A DNA stretch of 64,000 bases, taken from contig NZ_BAAAKI010000024.1 in the NCBI RefSeq assembly GCF_039527675.1, positions 55,979-119,978 of the forward strand, written 5' to 3'. Made by a program: the position numbers and the translations under genes. The notes below the pieces were generated by a model. The model saw only the letters and a list, made by a program, of their open reading frames with translations. It was not told the DNA's origin and did not search any database. This stretch comes from Luteococcus sanguinis. GTDB taxonomy: Bacteria > Actinomycetota > Actinomycetes > Propionibacteriales > Propionibacteriaceae. Positions 17,726-26,605 of the stretch are shown here, in pieces (within the stretch, counting starts at the first letter, position 1; every line of letters starts with the position of its first letter).

Positions 17726-18475
17726 TCAATTGGCTCGGAAGAGGTCCGGGGCGACGCTCTGGACGTCGTCGTCGAGCACCACCTGGGCCAGATGGTCGTA
17801 GGACGTCTCGCCCTGGTTGACGATGATTCCGAGCGCGCCATGGCCGATGGCGAGGGGGAACAGCCCGGCCACGGGCTGAACGGCCAGGGTCGTCCCCAGG
17901 GCCACCACGGCATCGCAGTTCTCGGCCGCGTCCAGCGCGGCCTCGATCACGCTGCCGACCAGCGACTCACCGAAGAGGATGGAGTCGGCACGCACGATGC
18001 CGCCGTCGTCGGGGCAGCGCGGGTCGGCGACGCCAGCGCGCAGCTGATCGAGTGCCATGCCGATCGGCCAGTGCTTCCAGCAGGTCTCGCAGTGGCAGGT
18101 GCGCGCAGAGCCGTGCACCTCGAGGACGTTCGTGCTGCCCGCCAGCTGGTGCAGGCCGTCGGTGTTCTGGGTGACGATTCCAGCGACCCGCCCGGCCTGC
18201 TCGAAGGCGGCGATGGCATGGTGCGCTGCGGTCGGCTGCGCGTTCCAGACGCCGGAGTTGAGGCGCCGCTGCCAGGCCTTCTGCCGGATCTCGGGGTAGT
18301 CAAGGAAGTACTCGAGGGTGGAGCCCAGTTCGGCCTGCGGGTCGCGCGTCCACAACCCGTCCGGGCCGCGGAAGTCGGAGATGCCGGCCGCGGTGGAGAT
18401 GCCGGCGCCACTGAGCACCAGCACGCGGTCGCGGCCGCGCAGCAGTTCGGACAGGTTGGCTGGGTTCGCGTTCAT
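17726..18475 (-). CDS. SIR2-family NAD-dependent protein deacylase
   Basis: 249 residues. Sirtuin motifs in order: LSGAGISTAAGISDFRGPDG, TQNTDGLH, the catalytic VHGSARTC and FGESL near a Rossmann core (VALGTTLAV). It removes acyl groups from protein lysines using NAD+. The zinc site is unusual: CETC is present, but the second pair reads CPDDGG where CPxCGG is usual, so one cysteine is an aspartate. Its ATG shares one base with the stop of the upstream penicillin-binding protein gene (TGATG), indicating translational coupling. Confidence 0.88.
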   Translation of the reverse strand: MNANPANLSELLRGRDRVLVLSGAGISTAAGISDFRGPDGLWTRDPQAELGSTLEYFLDYPEIRQKAWQRRLNSGVWNAQPTAAHHAIAAFEQAGRVAGIVTQNTDGLHQLAGSTNVLEVHGSARTCHCETCWKHWPIGMALDQLRAGVADPRCPDDGGIVRADSILFGESLVGSVIEAALDAAENCDAVVALGTTLAVQPVAGLFPLAIGHGALGIIVNQGETSYDHLAQVVLDDDVQSVAPDLFRAN

Positions 18476-20424
18476 CAGCTCTCCAGGAAGGCCTTGACCA
18501 GGGGTGCGGCGGTCTTGGACCCCGACTCGCCCTCGTTCACCATCACGGCGATGGCGTAGCTGTCGTTCCACGCGATCATCCACGCGTGGGTCTTGGGCGG
18601 GGATGCGGTGCCGAACTCGGCCGTGCCCGTCTTGGCGCCCGTCACCAGGCCGGACAGCACCCGTCCCGACCCGTCGGTCACCACGGAGTGCATCAGCGAG
18701 CGCAGCTGCTTGCCCTCCTCGGCGGTCAGCTTGGCCGTCGCCGTCGGCTTCTTGGTGCTGACCAGCCACGGGATGGTGGTCGTCCCCCGGGCCACCGAGG
18801 CGGCCACCCCGGCCATCGCCATTGGGGAAGCCTCTACCTCGCCCTGGCCGATCATGTTCGCCGCTCGGGTGGTCTTGGCGGTGCTCGCGGGCACGGAGCC
18901 GAAGAAGGAGGGGTAGCCGGCGTCCTGGTCGACGCCCAACCCGAGGCTGGCAGCTGCGGACGCGAGGTCGCCGGTGCCGAGCTTGGCCCATTGCGAGATG
19001 AAGGCGGTGTTGCAGGATTTCGCCAGCGCGGTGCGCAGCGGGACATTCCCCGTCGCCGAGGAGGGGAAGTCGGCGTAGTTCTTGAAGGTGCGCCCGTCGA
19101 CGGTGACGGTGGTCGTGCACGGCACGGTCGATTCCGGCGTGAGGCCCTTGCGCAAGAGCGCCAGGCTGGTGACCACCTTGAAGGTGGAACCCGGTGCGAA
19201 ACGGCCGTAGGTGGCGTAGGGGTTCGCACCGGCTGCGGACGAGTTCGCCGCCGCCACCAGGGCGCCGGTCTTAACGTCCACCACCGCCATGGAGGCGATG
19301 CCGGCGGCTTTGGCGAGCGCCCGCTCGGCCTTGGTCTGCAGGGTGAGGTCGAGGCTGGTCTGCAGGTCGGTTCCCGGCTTCGCGGCCGATTGGTAGACGG
19401 TCTTCACCGTGCTGCCGGGGGCCGCCGTGGTGCTGGGGCTCGCGTCCCCTGCTCCGGACGGCGACGCGCTGGCACCAGCCGGGGTCGCCGTTGCCTGGGT
19501 GCCCGTGGAACGAACCACCACGTCGACCGTGTGCCCGGGCGTGCCGCGCAACTGGGCCTCGTAGCGCTGCTGCAAGCCGGAGGTGCCGACGTAGTCCTCG
19601 GCCGCCAGGTCACCCTTGGCGGCGGTCAGTTGTTCGGTGGTCGGTTGGCCGCTCGTGCCCAGCACCCCCAGGGCAAAGGTGGAACTGGGCGCCAGTGGCA
19701 TCTCGACCTCCTGCACCCGCCCGCCCGCGCTGGTGGCCGCCGCCGGTACGGCTCCCTGCCGCAGCGTGATCGCCGACACGAAGGCCTTCGCGCCAGCGGC
19801 CAGCACCTTCTTGACATAGGCATTCGCGTCCACGCCGACGGCCTTCGCCACCCCGCGCGCCGTCGACTCCCACTTCGCCTGCGCCAGGTTGGCCTTGTCG
19901 ACGCCGACCCGGTAGGCGGTGCGCACCTCCACCAGCGCCTTGCCGTTCGCGCCAAGGATGGACGCCCGCCGCGGGGCCTCGCGGGTGTGGCGCAGCCTGG
20001 TCGTCCCGTCGAGGTCGGACTCGACGATCGCCGGCGCCCACTCCACCTTCCACGCCCCGTCGACGTGGCGCAGGTTCGCGGTCGTCGTCCACGTCCACGT
20101 GCCCGACCCGAGCGCCATCGACTGTTCCAGCGGGACGCTCGCCTGCTCGTCGGAGTAGCTCACCTGCCCCGCCGTGACGGTGGGCAGCAGTCCGTCCATC
20201 CCAGACATCAGCAGCGTCAGCTCGGTGTCGGCGACGGCCGCGTCGGTGGTCATTGGGACGCTGCGCACGTCCCCTTTCTGGAGGCCCGCGACGAGTTGGG
20301 TGACCACGGAGTCGGCGGCGGGCAGGTTCTTCGGCGGCTCGCTGGTGCCCTGGCTGGTGCATCCTGTTGTCAGCAACAGGACGCAGAGCAGGGCCACTAC
20401 AGCGGGACGAGTTGGGCGCCGCAC
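18475..20424 (-). CDS. class B penicillin-binding protein, MecA-like lipoprotein
   Basis: 649 residues. The N-terminus has a lipobox (LLLTTGC). The domains are an NTF2-like MecA N-domain (about 40-150), a dimerisation region, then a transpeptidase with SxxK (GSTFKVV), SxN (KSCNTAF) and KTG (GAKTGTAEFG). It cross-links peptidoglycan on the outer face of the membrane. An Ala/Ser/Thr-rich insert lies near residues 310-340. The gene is followed by the sirtuin gene and is divergent from the monooxygenase gene. Confidence 0.9.
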   Translation of the reverse strand: MRRPTRPAVVALLCVLLLTTGCTSQGTSEPPKNLPAADSVVTQLVAGLQKGDVRSVPMTTDAAVADTELTLLMSGMDGLLPTVTAGQVSYSDEQASVPLEQSMALGSGTWTWTTTANLRHVDGAWKVEWAPAIVESDLDGTTRLRHTREAPRRASILGANGKALVEVRTAYRVGVDKANLAQAKWESTARGVAKAVGVDANAYVKKVLAAGAKAFVSAITLRQGAVPAAATSAGGRVQEVEMPLAPSSTFALGVLGTSGQPTTEQLTAAKGDLAAEDYVGTSGLQQRYEAQLRGTPGHTVDVVVRSTGTQATATPAGASASPSGAGDASPSTTAAPGSTVKTVYQSAAKPGTDLQTSLDLTLQTKAERALAKAAGIASMAVVDVKTGALVAAANSSAAGANPYATYGRFAPGSTFKVVTSLALLRKGLTPESTVPCTTTVTVDGRTFKNYADFPSSATGNVPLRTALAKSCNTAFISQWAKLGTGDLASAAASLGLGVDQDAGYPSFFGSVPASTAKTTRAANMIGQGEVEASPMAMAGVAASVARGTTTIPWLVSTKKPTATAKLTAEEGKQLRSLMHSVVTDGSGRVLSGLVTGAKTGTAEFGTASPPKTHAWMIAWNDSYAIAVMVNEGESGSKTAAPLVKAFLES

Positions 20425-20520
20425 GTCGGACTCCTTTGGTCGTGGTGCATCCGAGCCTAGTCACCCGGTCTGACAGAAATTGGTCCCGGAACAGATGAGG
20501 CGTTCGGTGCGTTGGGGTGT

Positions 20521-20532
20521 TTGAATGTTCAA
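20521..20532. promoter_or_regulatory. putative operator TTGAATGTTCAA
   Basis: Five-base inverted arms TTGAA/TTCAA separated by two bases, 37 bp upstream of the monooxygenase start. A closely related sequence (TTAAAGGTTCAA) precedes the FMN reductase gene at 23102-23113. Both are followed by CCA. The shared element suggests one repressor for both genes, possibly of the MarR type, which often reads TTGAA half-sites. Confidence 0.5.
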
Positions 20533-20568
20533 CCACATACCGGCCCGGAATCGGCCAGGAGGACGACC

Positions 20569-21711
20569 ATGCAGATCGGCATCTTCACCGTCGGCGACGT
20601 GACGCTCGACCCCACGGCTGGTCGGGCGCCCAGCGAGCACCAGCGCATCAGGGACACCGTCGCGATCGCCCAGAAGGCCGAGGAGGTCGGTCTGGATGTC
20701 TTCGCCACCGGTGAGCACCACAACCCGCCCTTCGTGGCGCCGGCCAACCCGCCGATCCTGATGGCCAGCATCGCCGCACAGACCGAGCGGATCATCCTGT
20801 CGACGTCCACCACCTTGATCACCACCAATGACCCGGTGCGCCTGGCCGAGGACTATGCCTACGTCCAGCACCTGGCCGACGGCCGTGTCGACCTGATGCT
20901 CGGCCGCGGCAACACCGGCCCCGTCTACCCCTGGTTCGGCAAGGACATCCGCCAGGGGATCTCGCTCGCGCTGGAGAACTATGCGCTGCTGCGCCGGCTG
21001 TGGCGTGAGACCGATGTCGACTGGCAGGGCAAGTTCCGCACTCCGCTGCAGGGTTTCACCTCCACGCCGCGTCCGATGGACGAGGTGCCGCCGTTCGTGT
21101 GGCACGGCTCCATCCGCTCGCCCGAGATCGCGGAGCAGGCGGCCTACTACGGCGACGGCTTCTTCCACAACAACATCTTCTGGACCATGGACCACACCAA
21201 GCAGATGGTGGAGCTCTACCGCAACCGCTTCGAGCACTACGGCCACGGCCGCGCCGACCAGGCGATCGTCGGGCTCGGTGGGCAGTTCTTCATGCGCAAG
21301 AACTCCCAGGACGCGGTGGAGGAGTTCCGCCCCTACTTCGACAATGCGCCGGTCTACGGCCACGGGCCCTCGCTGGAGGAGTTCACCTCGGCGACGCCGC
21401 TCACCGTCGGCTCGCCGCAGCAGGTGCTCGAGCGGACGCTGTCGTTCACCGCCGAGGTGGGGCACTACCAGCGCCAGCTCTTCCTGCTCGACCACGCCGG
21501 GCTGCCGACCAAGACCGTGCTGGAGCAGTTGGACCTGTTGGGTGAGATCCTTCCGGACCTGCGCAAGGGCTTCGCTGAAGGACGACCGGACGACATCCCC
21601 GAGGCACCCACCCACGCCTCCTTGGTCGCGGCGCGCGGCGAGGCGGCGGTGGTGGCTGACCAGCACGAGCTGGTGCCGGACACGATGACGGGTACCAGCG
21701 ACCGCTCCTGA
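20569..21711 (+). CDS. luciferase-like FMN-dependent monooxygenase, CE1758 type
   Basis: 380 residues of the bacterial luciferase-like (LLM) TIM-barrel family. Visible segments are IGIFTVGDVTLDP, FATGEHHNPPFVAP, LMLGRGNTGPVYPWFGKDI and FVWHGSIRSPEIAEQAAYYG. It uses reduced FMN and oxygen to oxidise an unknown substrate. The pairing with an FMN reductase 1.4 kb downstream matches the CE1758/CE1759 partnership in actinobacteria. AGGAGG precedes the ATG at 20569. Confidence 0.9.
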   Translation: MQIGIFTVGDVTLDPTAGRAPSEHQRIRDTVAIAQKAEEVGLDVFATGEHHNPPFVAPANPPILMASIAAQTERIILSTSTTLITTNDPVRLAEDYAYVQHLADGRVDLMLGRGNTGPVYPWFGKDIRQGISLALENYALLRRLWRETDVDWQGKFRTPLQGFTSTPRPMDEVPPFVWHGSIRSPEIAEQAAYYGDGFFHNNIFWTMDHTKQMVELYRNRFEHYGHGRADQAIVGLGGQFFMRKNSQDAVEEFRPYFDNAPVYGHGPSLEEFTSATPLTVGSPQQVLERTLSFTAEVGHYQRQLFLLDHAGLPTKTVLEQLDLLGEILPDLRKGFAEGRPDDIPEAPTHASLVAARGEAAVVADQHELVPDTMTGTSDRS

Positions 21712-21715
21712 GGGC

Positions 21716-23059
21716 TCAGGCGCCCAGCCGCTGCCAGGCGTCGGTGCGGGCGCGGACGACCAGGGTCAACGCCCGCGCCACCAGGTAACCGCCGTAGGCG
21801 ACCCACAGCCATACGACTCCGTGGCGTCCGGCGTCGACGGCCCAGGCCATCGGCAGCAACGCGGCCGTGGCGACGAACCCGGCCGCGGCAAGGTACTTCG
21901 CGTCCCCGGCGCCGATCAGTACCCCGTCCAGGACGAAGACGATGCCGCCGATCGGGGTGATCAGGGCCAGGGCGAGCAAGAGCTGGTGCAACAGGTGCTG
22001 CACTGCCGGGTCGGGGGTGAAGACCGGTGCGATCAGCGTGCGCAGGGCCACCAGCAGCAGGGCCAGCACGATGCCGCCTCCGGCACCCCACCAACACAGG
22101 GTGAGGGTGATCCGGCGCGCGCGGGCGTCCCGTCCGGCGCCAAGCTCGTGCCCCACCAGCGCCTGCGCGGCAATGGCGAGCGCGTCCAGGGCGAGGCAGA
22201 TGAAGGCCCACAAGGAGTTGGTGACCTGGTGGCCGGCCAGCCCGATGGCGCCGGTGCGGGCGGCGACGGTCATCGTCGCAAACAGACCGAGCTGCAGCCA
22301 CAGGGATCGCAGCACCAGCCACCCACCCTGCCGGGCAGCGGACAGCACGCCGCCCGGGTTGAAGCCGAGCGGCGCACCGGCCGCTCGCGCGCCACGCAGC
22401 ACGACCGTCGACAAGGCCACCGCACCGCCTGCCTGCGAGACCAGCGTGCCGATCGCCGAGCCGGTCAGGCCCAGACCCATCGGGTAGATGAGCACCCAGT
22501 TGAGGGCGACGTTGACGAGGTTGACGGCGATCGCGACCACCAGTGGGGTCCGGGTGTCCTGCAGGCCACGCAGGACGCCGGTCGAGGCCAGGCTGACCAG
22601 CAGGAAGGGCAGCCCGAGGCAGGCGATCCGCAGGTAGCCGACGGCCATCTCGTGCACCAGTGGGCTTGCGCCATAGAGGCCAACGAGGGGCGGTGCGACC
22701 AGTTCGATCGCCACGACGAGAATGAGCCCGAGCCCCAGGCCCAGCACCATCCCGTCGATGCCACCAGCCAGCGCGCGCTCCCGGTGGCCAGAGCCGAGCA
22801 GGCGGGCGACCACGCTTGTCGTCCCGTAGGCCAGGAAGACGCACAGCCCCAGCACGATGGTGACGACCTGGCCGGCGATGCCGAGCGCTCCGAGTTCGGC
22901 AGTGCCCAGGTGTCCGACGAAGGCCGAGTCGGCCATCAACAGCAGGGGTTCGCTGACCAAGGTCGCGAAGGCGGGGATGGCGAGTGCGGCAATCTGACGC
23001 CCAAGCCCCGTGCCTGCAACGGTCCCCGAAGCTGTCGAGGGGCTCAGGTCGGCACTCAC
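21716..23059 (-). CDS. MATE-family efflux transporter, DinF-like
   Basis: 447 residues with twelve hydrophobic helices in two similar halves. The N-terminal IAALAIPAFATLVSEPLLL and DSAFVGHLGTAELGALGIA are the usual MATE start, and GLQDTRTPLVVAIAVNLVN is the mid-protein MATE segment. It exports drugs or other toxic compounds by Na+ or H+ antiport. It lies between the monooxygenase and its reductase on the opposite strand, and its promoter region (23060-23119) is shared with the reductase gene. Confidence 0.92.
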   Translation of the reverse strand: MSADLSPSTASGTVAGTGLGRQIAALAIPAFATLVSEPLLLMADSAFVGHLGTAELGALGIAGQVVTIVLGLCVFLAYGTTSVVARLLGSGHRERALAGGIDGMVLGLGLGLILVVAIELVAPPLVGLYGASPLVHEMAVGYLRIACLGLPFLLVSLASTGVLRGLQDTRTPLVVAIAVNLVNVALNWVLIYPMGLGLTGSAIGTLVSQAGGAVALSTVVLRGARAAGAPLGFNPGGVLSAARQGGWLVLRSLWLQLGLFATMTVAARTGAIGLAGHQVTNSLWAFICLALDALAIAAQALVGHELGAGRDARARRITLTLCWWGAGGGIVLALLLVALRTLIAPVFTPDPAVQHLLHQLLLALALITPIGGIVFVLDGVLIGAGDAKYLAAAGFVATAALLPMAWAVDAGRHGVVWLWVAYGGYLVARALTLVVRARTDAWQRLGA

Positions 23060-23101
23060 CCGCCCAACGCTAGGACCCAGTGGTGGAATAGCGAACAGTA
23101 G

Positions 23102-23113
23102 TTAAAGGTTCAA
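23102..23113. promoter_or_regulatory. putative operator TTAAAGGTTCAA
   Basis: A second copy of the TTGAA-N2-TTCAA element seen at 20521, with one arm mismatch. It ends only 6 bp before the FMN reductase ATG and sits in the 60-bp divergent region with the MATE gene, so a bound regulator would block both promoters. The FMN reductase message may be nearly leaderless. Confidence 0.45.
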
Positions 23114-23119
23114 CCAAGT

Positions 23120-23707
23120 ATGAAGATCGTTGGCCTGTCTGCCGGACTCTCGCAGCCCTCCTCGTCCCGACTCCTGCTGGACCGTCTGGTCGCCGCCACC
23201 GGCGCCGAGGAGGTGCAGGTGGTCGAGCTGCGCGAGCTGGGGCACGATCTGGTGAACCATCTGGTGACACGAGTCGCGAGCCCTGCGCTGCAGCAGGCGA
23301 TGGAGGCCGTGGCGGAGGCCGACGCACTGGTGGTCGTGACTCCGGTGTTCAACGGCTCCTACGCGGGGCTGTTCAAGATGTTCTTCGAGGTGCTGGACGA
23401 GGGCACCCTGCGCGGCAAGCCGTTGCTGATGGCGGCGACGGGCGGCACCGCCCGGCACTCGCTGGCCATCGACCAGACGATGCTGCCGCTGTTCTTCTAC
23501 TTGAAGGCGGCCATCGTGCCGACCGCGGTGTTCGCGGCGACCGACGACTGGGGCGACGACTCCGGGCTGGCGCGCCGCGTCGAGCAGGCCGCCAGTGAGC
23601 TCGTCCAGATGGTCTCGGGCGAGGGACGGGTGCAGCGCCCGGCCCGCAAGCCCGCCGACGACTTCACCCTCGAGCACGACTTCGAGACCATGATGAGCCG
23701 CCTGTGA
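23120..23707 (+). CDS. NAD(P)H-dependent FMN reductase, CE1759 type
   Basis: 195 residues with a flavodoxin-like fold: IVGLSAGLSQPSSSRLL at the N-terminus, VVTPVFNGSYAGLFKMFFE for the flavin-binding loop and AATGGTARHSLAIDQTM further on. It supplies reduced FMN to the luciferase-like monooxygenase encoded at 20569. Both genes share an upstream element. No clear ribosome site is visible before the ATG. Confidence 0.88.
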   Translation: MKIVGLSAGLSQPSSSRLLLDRLVAATGAEEVQVVELRELGHDLVNHLVTRVASPALQQAMEAVAEADALVVVTPVFNGSYAGLFKMFFEVLDEGTLRGKPLLMAATGGTARHSLAIDQTMLPLFFYLKAAIVPTAVFAATDDWGDDSGLARRVEQAASELVQMVSGEGRVQRPARKPADDFTLEHDFETMMSRL

Positions 23708-23708
23708 A

Positions 23709-23804
23709 TCAGGAGTTCTCGGCCACGTAGCTGGAGGCGGCCATGGCGATGACGATGGCGACGGCGAGGGTGACGAGCAGGACGCTGAGCATGTTGGTGA
23801 TCAT
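23709..23804 (-). CDS. possible 31-residue hydrophobic peptide
   Basis: A short frame encoding one membrane helix (MLSVLLVTLAVAIVIAMAA) with a small polar tail. The stop lies 2 bp from the reductase stop, convergent. No good ribosome site precedes the ATG. It could be a small membrane protein or chance. The 109 bp up to the HAD gene show nothing else. Confidence 0.25.
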   Translation of the reverse strand: MITNMLSVLLVTLAVAIVIAMAASSYVAENS

Positions 23805-23913
23805 GTCTGCAAGGGTGCCCGGGGGCACTGACAGTTCTCGTCCGCCTGCGGTGTTCTGTTCATCTCCACCCACGGTGTGAGGTGGCTGGCGCCGATCATC
23901 CTGTGGGCGCTGA

Positions 23914-24558
23914 TCAGCGGCTGGTATTGGCCAGTTCGACGACGTGTGCCGGGGTGATGCCGCGGAAGTCCGGGATGCGGGGGGCCCGGTCGTCGAAGTG
24001 GTCCATGGGCCCGACGACCACGACGCGTGCGCCGGCCGCCAGCCCCGAGCGAACCCCGGCCGGGGAGTCCTCCAGCACGATGCAGGTGGTGGGATCGACG
24101 CCCACACCTTCGGCGGCCCGTCGGTAGGGCTCGGGGTCCGGCTTGCCGTGGGAGACGTCCTCACCGAAGACGCACACCTGGGGCGCCTGGATGCCGGCCA
24201 GTTCCAGCCGGATCCTGGCCAGGGTCCCGGTCGCCGAAGTCACCAGCGCCCACTGTCCTGGGTTCAGCGCCGCCACGAAGGCCGCCGCTCCGGGGATCTC
24301 GACGATGCCCTGGCGGGCCCCCTCCTCCTGGTCGAGGATGTAGCGGAACTCCTGCTGGGCCAGGGGTTCGTCGTCCAGGTAGTGACGCAGGGTCTCGATG
24401 GCGGGGACTCCGATGCAGCGCTCGAGCACCTCGGCACGGTCCAGCCCGTGGCGCTCGGCGAACTCACCCCAGACCCACTCGACCACGCGATGCGAGTCGA
24501 CGAGCGTGCTGTCCATGTCGATCAGGAAATGGGTGGCCTCGAGTGCATCCTGCGTCAT
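23914..24558 (-). CDS. HAD-superfamily phosphatase
   Basis: 214 residues. HAD motif I FLIDMDSTLVDSH, motif II VTSATG, and motifs III/IV KPDPEPYRRAAEGVG with VLEDSPAGVRSGLAAG identify a beta-phosphoglucomutase/GPP-like subfamily. It probably dephosphorylates a small sugar phosphate. The DxDST form of motif I fits a phosphatase rather than a mutase. Located on the same strand as DUF2332 but 110 bp away. Confidence 0.88.
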   Translation of the reverse strand: MTQDALEATHFLIDMDSTLVDSHRVVEWVWGEFAERHGLDRAEVLERCIGVPAIETLRHYLDDEPLAQQEFRYILDQEEGARQGIVEIPGAAAFVAALNPGQWALVTSATGTLARIRLELAGIQAPQVCVFGEDVSHGKPDPEPYRRAAEGVGVDPTTCIVLEDSPAGVRSGLAAGARVVVVGPMDHFDDRAPRIPDFRGITPAHVVELANTSR

Positions 24559-24668
24559 GCCCACGAGGCTAGTGCCCCCGGACGGGGTGGATTTCCAGCC
24601 GTAGTCGGCAGTTTCGCCACCCAGTCCGAGCGGGATCTTGCCCCAGGGCGTGCTTCCGCAACCATTCG

Positions 24669-25691
24669 TCACAAGATCCAGCTCGCGTGTCCGTCGGCCT
24701 GGTAGCGCGGTTCCCCGTCCAGGGCGACGACGAAGGCGCCCTTGCGCAACGAGCGCTCGAAGCCCACTTTGGCCGCGACTCGCTTCCGCACGCCCGGAAC
24801 CACCGACTGGCCCTCGTTGCTGATCCAGTGGCACTGGCCGTCGGCTACGCGGGCCAGCATCGCGGCCTCGAAGCCGGCCCGGTCGTCGGCTTCGAGGTAG
24901 GCGAGCACGGCGGTGTGGTGGACAACGGGCAGCATCCCATCCGGCACCTTGGCCAGCAGCGCGTCGAGGGTCTGGGGGTCGCGCAGGTCTCCTTGGACAA
25001 CCTCGACGGGGAAGGGTCCGGCGTTGTCGCGCTGGGCGATCGCGATGGCGTGGTCGAGGCGTTCCAGGCGGTGGTGCTGGCCGGGCCAGACGAGCGTCCG
25101 CAGCCAGTCCGCGTCGGCGGTGGGGTCGAGCGGGGAGAGGTCGCAGCCGGTCCGGAAACCGAACTCGGGCAGCGCATCGGGCACGGGCAGGGACGACTTG
25201 ACCACCACCTCCAGTTCCGCGCCATCACCGAAGGCGGACAGCTCACGCCCCTCCCGGTCGACATAGCGGTAGCGCCAGGCAGCAGGGTGCAGGCACAGGC
25301 CCGCAGACGCGCCCACCTCGATCACGGCGAGCGGGCGGCGGCGGCTTTTCCACAGCTCAGCCCACAGGGGCATCAGGACGGCGCAGCGCGCGGCCTCGTT
25401 GGTCTGGGTGGAGCGGACGAGTGCCTCCGCGCGCACGTCATCCCAGTGCTGGACGAGGTGTTCCCGGGCCGGTTGCCACGGCCCGACCGGGGCGCCCATC
25501 AGTCGGGCGCTGGCGAAGATGATGTTGGGTTGCCGCTTGTCAGGAGGCAGTTCGGAGATGAGTTGGACGAGTTCTGCGTCGCTGGCGACGCCCTCGGCCC
25601 AGCGCTGGTAGACCTCGGAGTGGTTCTTGGCCTCGACCGCGGCGAAGCGAGCGTATCGTTCGGCGACGTCGTCGGTGCTGGCCTGCTCCAT
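24669..25691 (-). CDS. DUF2332 family protein
   Basis: 340 residues. The N-terminal part (VAERYARFAAVEAKNHSEVY) and the conserved QPNIIFASARLMG and VIEVGASAGLCL segments are characteristic of DUF2332. The GASAGL loop resembles a nucleotide- or SAM-binding glycine motif, and HTAVLAYLEADDRAGF follows. Biochemical role is unknown; the fold suggests a methyltransferase-like protein. Its start faces the DnaA-box region. Confidence 0.85.
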   Translation of the reverse strand: MEQASTDDVAERYARFAAVEAKNHSEVYQRWAEGVASDAELVQLISELPPDKRQPNIIFASARLMGAPVGPWQPAREHLVQHWDDVRAEALVRSTQTNEAARCAVLMPLWAELWKSRRRPLAVIEVGASAGLCLHPAAWRYRYVDREGRELSAFGDGAELEVVVKSSLPVPDALPEFGFRTGCDLSPLDPTADADWLRTLVWPGQHHRLERLDHAIAIAQRDNAGPFPVEVVQGDLRDPQTLDALLAKVPDGMLPVVHHTAVLAYLEADDRAGFEAAMLARVADGQCHWISNEGQSVVPGVRKRVAAKVGFERSLRKGAFVVALDGEPRYQADGHASWIL

Positions 25692-25717
25692 GGCGCGAGG
25701 CTAGGTGGTCGGGGGTC

Positions 25718-26577
25718 GGTGGACAACCACGTGGAGCGTCACATCCAATGCAGGCGGGACGCACAGGAAACTCACTGGTTCGGCCGATTCAGTTGGGACA
25801 TGACCAAGAACACGAATCGCAGCAACGCTCTCCGTCGTACCGTCGCCGGCCTGGCCGCCGCGACCACCATCGCGTTCGGAGGCATCGGGACCCTGTCGGC
25901 CGCGGATGCCCAGGCGGCCGGGGTGAAGGCCTCGTCCACCTACGTCGTGCAGAGCTCGTCCAGCACGGACACCACCGAAACGGCGGCCAATCCGCGCCGG
26001 GGACGCGTCTGAGTTCTCCACAACCACGCGTTGTCCACAGTTTTCCACAGCGTCTGTGGAAAGGTGGACAACACCGAAACGGACCACCATCGCAATTGGA
26101 CTGGCAACGTTCAAAGTGTCTTTGACTACTGCGTTGACGGTTTACTACGGCTCGTCGTAGGAGCTCCTCGGTGTTGGCTCGTTCACGTGGGGACGGGCTT
26201 TCCACAGGCAGTTGTCCACAATTAAGTCCCGACACGCCGACGATGTGTGGACGCCGAACCCCGGAGCGCTGTTCATATCCCGTCCACCCACCCGTACACC
26301 GACACGCCACCTGACTAGGTAGTTGTGCACAGAAGGCGGGGTTTTCCACAGGAAGGCTGTGGACGGGCGGAAGGTGCGCCCGCAAGATCATGCTGCTGGC
26401 TGCCAGAAGTGGGGCGCGCGCCACGACCATGAAGTCGAGACAGTGACCCAAGCAACCAGTGGTTGTGGACGACCCTCCAAAGACGACGCTGAATATCCCG
26501 GGATCCACGTGAGGGCAACGATTGAGCGAAATGGGCAAGTGATGCCCCCGAAGCCTGGGATCCGGGCGTTGTCCACA
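25718..26577. other. cluster of DnaA boxes, origin-like region
   Basis: Perfect actinobacterial-type boxes TTGTCCACA lie at 26031, 26212 and 26569. TTTTCCACA lies at 26041 and 26342. One-mismatch boxes lie at 26014, 26055 (reverse), 26063 (reverse), 26198, 26323 and 26464 (reverse). Weaker copies are at 26246 and 26358, and TTGTCCACC in reverse at 25718. The gene-free part is 26013-26629, with locally lower GC near 26110-26150 and 26220. Both strands are used. The density resembles oriC, but dnaA and dnaN are not next to it. It could be the chromosomal origin or a DnaA-titrating site. Confidence 0.6.
25800..26012 (+). CDS. small secreted protein, 70 residues
   Basis: A basic N-region (TKNTNRSNALRRT) is followed by a hydrophobic core (VAGLAAATTIAFGGIGTLSAADA) and a likely cleavage site at AQA. 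The predicted mature part is only about 30 Ser/Thr-rich residues ending RRGRV. The ribosome site is weak. It directly abuts the DnaA-box cluster. Function unknown. Confidence 0.5.
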   Translation: MTKNTNRSNALRRTVAGLAAATTIAFGGIGTLSAADAQAAGVKASSTYVVQSSSSTDTTETAANPRRGRV

Positions 26578-26587
26578 GGCTGGAAAA

Positions 26588-26605
26588 GGTCACTGGGAAG
26601 TGACC
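26588..26605. promoter_or_regulatory. inverted repeat GGTCACT-N4-AGTGACC before the pilus operon
   Basis: Seven-base perfect arms (26588-26594 and 26599-26605) lie 24 bp upstream of the SAF-protein ATG. The site is well placed for a dimeric regulator of the Tad operon. No matching site was found elsewhere in the window. Confidence 0.4.
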
